Assembly (NCBI GenBank): GCA_903861015.1
Contig: CAIOSL010000037.1
Span: forward strand, 1-12,650
Direction of reading: 5' to 3'
Origin: an uncultured bacterium
GTDB lineage: Bacteria > Patescibacteriota > Saccharimonadia > Saccharimonadales > Saccharimonadaceae
DNA length: 12,650 bases
Shown here: positions 6,999 through 12,650 of the stretch, piece by piece
Layout: each line of letters starts with the position of its first letter
Position numbering within the stretch: position 1 is the stretch's first letter
Made by a program: the position numbers and the translations under genes
Notes under the pieces: generated by a model
What the model saw: the letters and a program-made list of their open reading frames with translations, nothing else
Told to the model about the DNA's origin: nothing
The model's database searches: none

Positions 6999-7427
6999 AT
7001 GACCAACACGGTCCATGGGGTAGGGCTTGTTATTAGCAATGCAGCTGGCAATATAATGCTGCTGCAAGAGCTGAAAGACAAGCCGTACTTCGGCAAAAAA
7101 GCAGGGATGCTGTCGATTCCATTTGAGGGAATCGAGGGTTTGGAAAGTCCGGACGAAGCGATAATTCGCTTGTTATTTGAAGAAGTTGGCGCTCCCATCG
7201 AGTTGCAGCCGACTTTTTTCAAAGAGATGCTGGTCCAACTAACCGAGCATTTTTCGGTCAAACTATACGTCTACACTGCAAAATGTGACGACAGTTTCGT
7301 TGGCCGTCCGTTCGATACAGACATCAGTTATTTCGGCTGGTTAACCCCCGCCGAGATCCTATGTCTGGATCCAAACCAAGTTCGGATCGAAGTAGCGCCG
7401 GTTTTAACCGCGCTCCTTGATCTATAA
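6999..7427 (+). CDS. Nudix-fold protein with a degenerate Nudix box
   Basis: This 142-aa protein has the Nudix hydrolase plan: an N-terminal strand GVGLVISNAAGNIMLLQE (7-24), a box region in the middle, and a late YFGWLTPAEI strand. Aligned to GX5EX7REUXEEXGU, the box runs from 43 to 65. The first glycine is Glu43, and the sequence RLLFEEVGA keeps Arg57, Glu61, Glu62 and Gly64 but has Leu58 where the first metal-binding glutamate belongs. Nudix enzymes hydrolyse nucleoside diphosphates linked to another moiety; with this change the activity may be reduced or different. The gene has its own promoter and a Shine-Dalgarno, stands alone on the plus strand, and ends at a strong hairpin facing the kinase gene. 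The substrate cannot be told. Confidence 0.78.
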   Translation: MTNTVHGVGLVISNAAGNIMLLQELKDKPYFGKKAGMLSIPFEGIEGLESPDEAIIRLLFEEVGAPIELQPTFFKEMLVQLTEHFSVKLYVYTAKCDDSFVGRPFDTDISYFGWLTPAEILCLDPNQVRIEVAPVLTALLDL

Positions 7428-7432
7428 CAACC

Positions 7433-7458
7433 GCGCGCAGTGAAACAACACTGCGCGC
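7433..7458. terminator. Perfect 10-bp hairpin between convergent genes
   Basis: GCGCGCAGTG (7433-7442) and CACTGCGCGC (7449-7458) are exact complements around an AAACAA loop. The hairpin begins 6 nt after the Nudix stop and ends 6 nt before the kinase stop. It is placed as a shared bidirectional terminator, although neither strand has a proper U-run after the stem. Confidence 0.65.
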
Positions 7459-7463
7459 AAATT

Positions 7464-8282
7464 CTATAACGACACCACCGTACCAACCGCCACGCCCGAT
7501 ATTGCCAAACCTATAACACCCGGCCTTAAACCGTTACAAACAACCACTCGCTCAAGTTCTTTATGCAAGCCGCCCACGCTCAGGACGGCGATTTTATTTT
7601 TAAGCCCCCCTGTTACATCGACATTATGCGACCCCGACAGCGCAATATTATCGTTATTATTTAGGTCGGACAATAAAACCGCTGTGATGAGTTGGGCGTC
7701 GGTATGAACATGCGGATCTTTGTCATAAATGCCATCGATATCGGATGCAAAAATAACCGACTCGGCCTGGTACTGTTTGGCCAAATTCATAGCAATGGCG
7801 TCACCCGAACAGATTGACATGCCTAGCGCGTCGTCATATACCATTTCGCCGTACAGGAGCGGCAAGCAGCCGGACGACAAGGCACCGTCAATTACGGTAT
7901 ATGCAACGTCGTTAACAATACCGTTAGTTTGGGTGATGGCCGATGCCGTATGGACTGGCGCTACCGGCAAACCACGTGCCAAGAATATCTCGCTAATCGC
8001 CAGATTTAACTTTTGATTGGCTACTCTTATTTCTAGCGCCCCTTTGGTTTTATATGGGTCATTACAAGTACCGCCGCCCAGGTCATAATGGTGGGCGATT
8101 TGATGACCGCCAGCACCAGCACCATGGATCATAATCAGTCGCAGTTCTGGGTTGGCATCAATCGCGGCCTTACATTCATCAGCGATCCTGGCCAAAACTT
8201 GACGGCGGATAAACACGCCAACTCGATGCTTTTGGGTAATTATACTGCCACCGATTTTGATAACGACCGTTCGCTGGGCCAT
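7464..8282 (-). CDS. Isopentenyl phosphate kinase family protein
   Basis: This 272-aa amino acid kinase superfamily member most resembles isopentenyl phosphate kinase, which phosphorylates isopentenyl phosphate to IPP in the archaeal-type mevalonate route. Visible: nucleotide-binding KIGGSIIT (9-16, Lys9); IHGAGAGGH (52-60), where archaeal IPKs have GGGSFGH and His60 matches the conserved substrate histidine; SGDAIAM (159-165); the DIDGIYDKDP region (181-190); and DVTGGLKNK (222-230), typical of IPK. The length is near the family norm of about 250-270. Glutamate-5-kinase, acetylglutamate kinase and UMP kinase share the fold but lack this His motif and the DVTGG ending. It starts 23 nt after the RNase Y stop, with AGGGG about 9 nt before its ATG, so it is probably co-transcribed with rny. 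No other isoprenoid gene lies in the window. Confidence 0.82.
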   Translation of the reverse strand: MAQRTVVIKIGGSIITQKHRVGVFIRRQVLARIADECKAAIDANPELRLIMIHGAGAGGHQIAHHYDLGGGTCNDPYKTKGALEIRVANQKLNLAISEIFLARGLPVAPVHTASAITQTNGIVNDVAYTVIDGALSSGCLPLLYGEMVYDDALGMSICSGDAIAMNLAKQYQAESVIFASDIDGIYDKDPHVHTDAQLITAVLLSDLNNNDNIALSGSHNVDVTGGLKNKIAVLSVGGLHKELERVVVCNGLRPGVIGLAISGVAVGTVVSL

Positions 8283-8305
8283 CGTTTTATACCCCTTTTA
8301 AGGTT

Positions 8306-9793
8306 TTACTTGGCAAATTCGATCGCACGAGTTTCGCGAATAACATTGACTTTGATCGTACCAGGATATTGCATAGTGCTTTCAATCTTGACGGCAATAT
8401 CGCGCGCTAGTTTGATGGCGCTCAGGTCATCAATCGCCTTCGGACTAACAATCACACGCACTTCGCGACCGGCACTAATAGCATAGGCTTTGTCGATACC
8501 GTTAAAGCCCAGGGCGATGTTTTCAAGTTCGCGCATACGCTCGGCAAAGTTCTCGGCGCTAATACTGCGTGCACCAGGACGAGCAGTCGACAATGTGTCA
8601 CAAACACGCACAATCAAGGCCTCTGGGGTAGTGGCTTCGATATCATCATGATGAGCTTCGATAGCATGAGCAATTGCTTCGGGCATACCGTATTTGCGTG
8701 CAAATTCGCCACCAATATGGTGATGTTTGCCTTCGATCTTGTGTGACACCGCCTTGCCAACATCATGCAGCAGCGTCGCGGTCTTGGAGATTCGGACATC
8801 GGCACCGATTTCTTCGGCGATCAGACCGGCCATATGGGCCATTTCGACACTGTGACGCAAGACGTTTTGGCCGTAACTAGTACGGAATTTTAGCTCGCCC
8901 AGCAAACGCAACATTTCTTTTGGAATGCCAAAAACGCCAACTTCACGCGCTGCATCTTCGCCGGCACGATTGATTTCTTTGTCGATCTCTTGCTCGGCCT
9001 TGGCAACCACCTCTTCGATTCGACCTGGGTGGATACGACCGTCTTTCATCAGGTGTTCCAAACTGAGCCTGGCCACTTGACGACGAACTGGGTCAAAGGT
9101 GCTTAAAATAATCATACCCGGAGTATCGTCAACCAAAATATCGACGCCAGTCGCGCGCTGCAAAGCCTGAATATTACGGCCTTCTTTGCCGATAATTCGA
9201 CCTTTCATTTCTTCATCTGTTAATTTGACGGCCGTAACTGTCCGCTCGGCGGCAACTTCGGAGGCCATTCGTTCCATCGTACTAACCAGGATTGTCTGCG
9301 CCAAATCCTCGGCACTTTCTTTGGCGTCATTTTGCAACTTGTTGATCAAACCCAGCATATCTTGTTTGATGTCGCGTTCGGTCATTTGCAACAATTTTTC
9401 AGTTGCTTCGACTTTGGTCAACTTGGCGACTTTTTCGAGTTTGTCTTGTTGTTTGGTGCGAATCTCGCGAATTTCGTCTTTTAAAACTTCGACATCGCGC
9501 TCTTCGGCACGTAGCTTTTCGGACCGCTTATCCAAATCATCAATCTTGCGATCCAATGACAACTCGCGATCAGCCAAACGATTTTCGGTTTTTTTCCATT
9601 CGTTGCGACGCTCGTTTTCCAGGTTCAAGACCTCGTCTTTGGCCTTTAATATAATCTCGCTAGCCTTGGTTTTAGCTTCGGCTATCTCGCGCTCGGCCTT
9701 GATGTGGCCGCCAGTTTGACGACGACGTTCATAGACAACTGTACCACCAACACCAATAAAAACCGCTACTACGGCAATAATTCCCTCTATCAT
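8306..9793 (-). CDS. rny: Ribonuclease Y
   Basis: This is RNase Y, the membrane-anchored endoribonuclease that starts mRNA decay in many bacteria lacking RNase E. The 495-aa protein has an N-terminal transmembrane helix (about 3-20), a long charged coiled coil (about 30-160), a KH RNA-binding domain with GRIIGKEGRNIQ (198-209), and an HD domain with RHSVEMAH (313-320) and LLHDVGKA (341-348, metal-binding His343-Asp344). It ends with VIRETRAIEFAK, as expected for the family. It is only slightly shorter than B. subtilis RNase Y (about 520). The start is clear: AGGAAGGA lies 7 nt before the ATG at 9793. The IPK-like gene follows after 23 nt. Confidence 0.96.
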   Translation of the reverse strand: MIEGIIAVVAVFIGVGGTVVYERRRQTGGHIKAEREIAEAKTKASEIILKAKDEVLNLENERRNEWKKTENRLADRELSLDRKIDDLDKRSEKLRAEERDVEVLKDEIREIRTKQQDKLEKVAKLTKVEATEKLLQMTERDIKQDMLGLINKLQNDAKESAEDLAQTILVSTMERMASEVAAERTVTAVKLTDEEMKGRIIGKEGRNIQALQRATGVDILVDDTPGMIILSTFDPVRRQVARLSLEHLMKDGRIHPGRIEEVVAKAEQEIDKEINRAGEDAAREVGVFGIPKEMLRLLGELKFRTSYGQNVLRHSVEMAHMAGLIAEEIGADVRISKTATLLHDVGKAVSHKIEGKHHHIGGEFARKYGMPEAIAHAIEAHHDDIEATTPEALIVRVCDTLSTARPGARSISAENFAERMRELENIALGFNGIDKAYAISAGREVRVIVSPKAIDDLSAIKLARDIAVKIESTMQYPGTIKVNVIRETRAIEFAK

Positions 9794-9838
9794 ATTTTTG
9801 TCCTTCCTCGCTGCAACCGTTCAAATTAATCAAACGTA

Positions 9839-9868
9839 AGTATATAAATGCCAGTTTTCTTAAATCAA
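9839..9868 (-). promoter_or_regulatory. Predicted promoter of rny
   Basis: On the minus strand TTGATT (9863-9868) and TATACT (9839-9844) are separated by 18 nt. This gives a leader of about 40 nt that includes the strong Shine-Dalgarno. The rest of the roughly 180-bp gap up to the tsaB stop (9976) holds only short palindromes such as CCAATTATTGG (9956-9966); I see no RNA gene or strong terminator in it. Confidence 0.5.
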
Positions 9869-9975
9869 TCAGTCCAGACGTCGGTTTCAAAGTTATTCAG
9901 AGCCCCATTGCTAGGACTAACTATATAGTAGCGGTTTTAGGCACTAATGCGCAAGCCAATTATTGGTTGTTCATA

Positions 9976-10362
9976 TTACTTTTTGGAAATCGTAATGTGA
10001 GCTTCGCTGCCATATTGTGGCAAAACTATCCGCTGGTTTTGGCCAGATTTTAATTTGGCAAGCGCCTGAGATTGCCAATCGTCTCCGCTAGCACCAACGA
10101 TCGGAATCGCCAGCGAATCAGCCAAGGTATTCATGACTGTCAGGCTAATCCTTAGGCCAGTAAAACTGCCAGGGCCTTCGTAAACACCGATGGCCGATAT
10201 ATCCGACCAAGTTTTGCCATGTATCGCCAGCTGATCGCGCAAATACCCCAACAGGTCACGCGCCAAGCTGCGAGCCGCTAGCCATTCGTTGTCATATCGC
10301 CAATCGCCATCAATCAAACTCAATTTACAAACCGGAGTGCTGGTATCGATCAAGATTATCAT
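9976..10362 (-). CDS. tsaB: TsaB, t6A tRNA modification subunit (short form)
   Basis: TsaB is the inactive kinase-like partner of TsaD in making t6A37 on tRNAs that read ANN codons. This protein is 128 aa. It starts with ILIDTST (3-9) and carries the family hallmark GPGSFTGLRIS (63-73), then a second-lobe start PIVGAS (87-92). E. coli TsaB is about 230 aa, so most of the C-terminal lobe is missing; the stop is clean and there is no sign of a frameshift. Its ATG overlaps the tsaE stop as ATGA (10359-10362), so translation is coupled. TsaD and TsaC should be encoded elsewhere. Confidence 0.9.
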   Translation of the reverse strand: MIILIDTSTPVCKLSLIDGDWRYDNEWLAARSLARDLLGYLRDQLAIHGKTWSDISAIGVYEGPGSFTGLRISLTVMNTLADSLAIPIVGASGDDWQSQALAKLKSGQNQRIVLPQYGSEAHITISKK

Positions 10363-10817
10363 ATACTTAAACCCTCGATTAAACGTCGGCTGTTTGTACC
10401 CCCGGCGATCAGTTCGAGCTTGCGGGTGGTTTCAGACAGTGACGAGATCTTGATCGTCAAGCGATCCGCTTGCAAGGCAGACTCGACCACCTCGGCCCAC
10501 TCGATAACCGTTATAACAGATGGATCAGCCGTCACTTCCTCGAGTTCGTTCGCCATAATGCCAGCGTCGTTTAAGCGATAAAAGTCGTAATGTGACAGTG
10601 TTAAATTGTCGCGGCCATCATAAACCCGATTGATAGTAAAACTTGGACTTTGGACATATTCGGCAATCGCCAAACCAACCGCAATACCCTTGGTTAAAGT
10701 GGTTTTGCCAGCACCAACATCACCAACCAATTCAATAATTTCGCCTCCCAACAAGCGGCCGCCAATAGCCGCCCCTAGGGTCTTCATTTCTGACTCGCTC
10801 TTTACCTCGATAAACAT
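10359..10817 (-). CDS. tsaE: TsaE, ATPase for t6A tRNA modification
   Basis: TsaE is the P-loop ATPase that resets the TsaB-TsaD complex during t6A synthesis. This 152-aa protein has Walker A GDVGAGKT (32-39), SPSFTI (57-62), HYDFYRL (76-82), and a Walker-B-like VIEWAE (104-109), in the order and at the length expected for TsaE. It is first in a two-gene unit with tsaB, divergent from pilB. No Shine-Dalgarno precedes the ATG; a TATAAT lies 8 nt upstream. It ends in TGA, which is also direct evidence that UGA is a stop codon here. Confidence 0.95.
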   Translation of the reverse strand: MFIEVKSESEMKTLGAAIGGRLLGGEIIELVGDVGAGKTTLTKGIAVGLAIAEYVQSPSFTINRVYDGRDNLTLSHYDFYRLNDAGIMANELEEVTADPSVITVIEWAEVVESALQADRLTIKISSLSETTRKLELIAGGTNSRRLIEGLSI

Positions 10818-10825
10818 CTTTAATC

Positions 10826-10831
10826 ATTATA
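10826..10831 (-). promoter_or_regulatory. Extended -10 promoter of tsaE-tsaB, leaderless arrangement
   Basis: The minus strand reads TGTTATAAT, a perfect extended -10, ending 8 nt before the tsaE ATG at 10817. Transcription should begin on or next to the start codon. There is no good -35 and no Shine-Dalgarno. Confidence 0.6.
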
Positions 10832-10859
10832 ACACCTGGCGCTTTTTGGCATGGTAAAT

Positions 10860-10865
10860 TACAAT
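10860..10865 (+). promoter_or_regulatory. Possible -10 box of pilB
   Basis: TACAAT ends 14 nt before the pilB ATG at 10880, which would give a leader of about 8 nt. No Shine-Dalgarno and no clear -35 are visible. The gap shared with tsaE is only 62 bp, so the pilB promoter must lie here unless it is inside tsaE. Confidence 0.35.
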
Positions 10866-10879
10866 AGAGCACAAGCAGT

Positions 10880-12650
10880 ATGCGAATTCCTGACAGCACA
10901 ATGGAAAAACTGCTCATTCGCAGCGGCGTGGTCACTGCTGAGCAAATTGACACCTTAAAAACCGAGGGGTCTCGTTTAAAGCAGCCGTTGCAGGACCTGG
11001 CAATTCAGAACGAATTGATTGACGAAAAAACCCTGGTCAGGGCCTTTGCCGAGTACACCCAGATACCATACATCGAACTCAGTCCCCACGATATTCCCTC
11101 CGACGTCCTGGCCAAAATCCCCGAGCGCATCGCCAGGCAATATAACGCAATTTTGTTCAAAATCGATCCCGATGGCCTGCATCACTTGGCGATGGACGAT
11201 CCCGACGACGTCCAGGCGATCAACTTCATCGAAAAAGAAATTGGCACTAACACCAAGATCTATATTGCCACTCACGACAACATAATCACTACCCTCGAGG
11301 CCTACCGCGGCGATGTTACCAACGAGCTCAACGAAGTTATTGATATTCAGCGTGCCGACAACACCGAAAACGAGGCCATCACCGACCAAGAGGTATCTGA
11401 GGATTCGCCAATCGCCAAAACCATCAACCTGCTGCTGGAATACGCTATCAGGTCGCACGCCAGCGATATTCACATCGAGCCACGTGAAGCCTTCGTCCAG
11501 GTTCGCTATCGTATTGACGGCGTTCTAAAGGAAGTTAACCGTTTGCCCCGAAACGTCTTGGGAGCTCTAATCAGCCGTATCAAAATCTTGAGCAACCTCA
11601 AGATCGACGAACATCGCGTGCCCCAAGACGGCCGTTTCAAGATCAAAGTTGCCGGCAAGCAATACGCCTTGCGTGTCAGCACCCTGCCGGTTGCCGATGG
11701 CGAGAAAACCGTCATGCGTATTTTGGACGAGTCCAACCAGGCGGTGTCCCTCGAATCACTGGGCTACTGGGGATCATCCCTAAACTCGATCAAGACTTCC
11801 CTGACCCAATCCAACGGTATGATCCTAATCACCGGACCGACCGGTAGCGGTAAGTCAACCAGCCTTTTTAGCATCTTGTCGATCCTCAACACGCCAGATG
11901 TCAATATTTCGACCGTCGAAGACCCAGTCGAGTACAAAATCCCGGGCGTTAACCAAACCCAGACCAATTCCAAAGCCGGCATGACCTTTGCCAGCGGACT
12001 GCGCGCACTATTGCGCCAAGACCCAAACATTATTATGATCGGTGAGATCCGCGACGTCGAAACTGCCGACCTGGGTGTTCAGGCCGCCCTAACCGGCCAC
12101 TTGGTTTTTAGCACCCTACACACCAACGATGCCGCCACTTGTTTGCCGCGTTTGCTCGACATGGGCATCGAGCCGTTTTTGATCGCCAGCATTATACGCG
12201 TAGTTGTTGGTCAGCGTCTGGTTCGTCGCGTTCGCCACGAGACCCGCATTGCCTACAAACCTAGCCCCGAAGAACAAGAATTGATCATAAAAATGTTCGG
12301 CCTAAAACCCGGACAAGACTTTAGCTATATTCACGAACTAGAAAAGCAAGCCGCCGCCGAAGGTGTTGGCGGTGATACACCACTGGCCACCGACGAACAC
12401 GGCATCAACACCCTCTGGCGCAACGATATTAACGACGATACCGACGGCGCCCTAAATGGCTACCGCGGGCGTGTCGGTATTTACGAAGTTCTAACCAATA
12501 CCGTTGCGATTCAAAAACTGATTGTTGCAAACGCCACCAGCAACATGATCCGCGACCAAGCTATTGCCGAGGGTATGGTGACGATGCAAATCGATGGATT
12601 GATCAAGGTTTTGCGCGGCGAAACCACTCTGGACGAAGTAATCAGGGTAA
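10880..12650 (+). CDS. pilB: PilB/GspE-type assembly ATPase of type IV pili (partial, 3' end off the right edge)
   Basis: This is the cytoplasmic hexameric ATPase that drives pilin polymerisation. 590 codons are present. An N-terminal GspE/MshE-N-like domain (about 1-140) precedes the core domain, which has SPIAKTINLLLEYAI (176-190) and SDIHIEP (195-201), Walker A GPTGSGKST (319-327), the Asp box VEDPVEY (346-352), Walker B IIMIGEIRD (384-392, Glu389) and the His box TGHLVFSTLHTND (405-417). The zinc-binding tetracysteine of most PilB/GspE proteins is missing: after QRLVRRV the sequence has no CxxC, and the region before GYRGRVGIYEVL is an acidic spacer (about 478-526). The last residues (TTLDEVIRV) match the usual family ending, so only a few codons are missing. 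Pilin and platform genes are not in view and may follow. PilT is less likely because of the N-terminal domain. Confidence 0.93.
   Translation, partial: MRIPDSTMEKLLIRSGVVTAEQIDTLKTEGSRLKQPLQDLAIQNELIDEKTLVRAFAEYTQIPYIELSPHDIPSDVLAKIPERIARQYNAILFKIDPDGLHHLAMDDPDDVQAINFIEKEIGTNTKIYIATHDNIITTLEAYRGDVTNELNEVIDIQRADNTENEAITDQEVSEDSPIAKTINLLLEYAIRSHASDIHIEPREAFVQVRYRIDGVLKEVNRLPRNVLGALISRIKILSNLKIDEHRVPQDGRFKIKVAGKQYALRVSTLPVADGEKTVMRILDESNQAVSLESLGYWGSSLNSIKTSLTQSNGMILITGPTGSGKSTSLFSILSILNTPDVNISTVEDPVEYKIPGVNQTQTNSKAGMTFASGLRALLRQDPNIIMIGEIRDVETADLGVQAALTGHLVFSTLHTNDAATCLPRLLDMGIEPFLIASIIRVVVGQRLVRRVRHETRIAYKPSPEEQELIIKMFGLKPGQDFSYIHELEKQAAAEGVGGDTPLATDEHGINTLWRNDINDDTDGALNGYRGRVGIYEVLTNTVAIQKLIVANATSNMIRDQAIAEGMVTMQIDGLIKVLRGETTLDEVIRV

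Noticed and set aside
9794..9975. A possible tRNA or small RNA in the longest intergenic gap.
   Set aside because: No acceptor stem, T-arm or strong hairpin with a U-run was found; the region is explained by a promoter and leader for rny.
1..12650. Recoding of UGA as glycine, as in Gracilibacteria/SR1.
   Set aside because: tsaE ends in TGA at the normal family length, the major genes have no in-frame TGA, and glycine uses GGN codons throughout.
1..12650. CRISPR array, insertion sequence or prophage genes.
   Set aside because: No repeated spacer pattern, transposase, integrase or phage structural motif was seen; all large frames are accounted for by chromosomal families.

Overview
The window looks like a chromosomal segment from a Candidate Phyla Radiation (Patescibacteria) bacterium, most likely Saccharibacteria-like. 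This is inference. The supporting signs are intermediate GC by eye, compact genes with frequent 1-17 nt overlaps, a very short TsaB, an isopentenyl-phosphate-kinase-type kinase, a PilB without its zinc cysteines, and a cytoplasmic sensor kinase with an HQLRTPLS H-box. UGA is an ordinary stop (tsaE ends in TGA), so the UGA=Gly code of Gracilibacteria/SR1 is not in use. I see no insertion sequence, CRISPR array, tRNA or rRNA.

Layout. (1) 1-2508, minus: a membrane-anchored alpha/beta hydrolase followed by a sensor kinase whose N-terminal half resembles a ferredoxin/flavodoxin-NADP reductase; the kinase runs off the left edge before its ATPase domain. (2) 2600-2845, plus: an AT-rich small protein of unknown function with its own promoter, convergent with and overlapping the next block. 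(3) 2826-6872, minus: a tight three-gene unit, GalT-like sugar-1-phosphate nucleotidylyltransferase, then P-type cation ATPase, then PAP2/AUR1-like membrane phosphatase, joined by 1 nt and 17 nt overlaps. (4) 6999-7427, plus: a Nudix-fold protein with a good promoter and Shine-Dalgarno, ending at a perfect 10-bp hairpin. (5) 7464-9793, minus: RNase Y followed after 23 nt by an isopentenyl phosphate kinase family protein. (6) 9976-10817, minus: tsaE-tsaB, overlapping by ATGA, for t6A tRNA modification. (7) 10880-12650, plus: PilB/GspE-type assembly ATPase for type IV pili, cut by the right edge close to its natural C-terminus.

The genes are mostly housekeeping (tRNA modification, mRNA decay) plus envelope and surface functions (pilus motor, ion pump, lipid phosphatase, sugar nucleotide metabolism). 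Two points stand out. The first is the reductase-PAS-histidine kinase fusion, which suggests a soluble redox- or flavin-sensing kinase. The second is a repeated promoter geometry: a -10 box 6-8 nt before the ATG with no Shine-Dalgarno (hydrolase, small ORF, galT, tsaE), implying leaderless mRNAs at first-in-operon genes. RNase Y and the Nudix gene instead have leaders with Shine-Dalgarno sequences. No intergenic stretch exceeds 300 bases; the longest is about 180 bases upstream of RNase Y (9794-9975).
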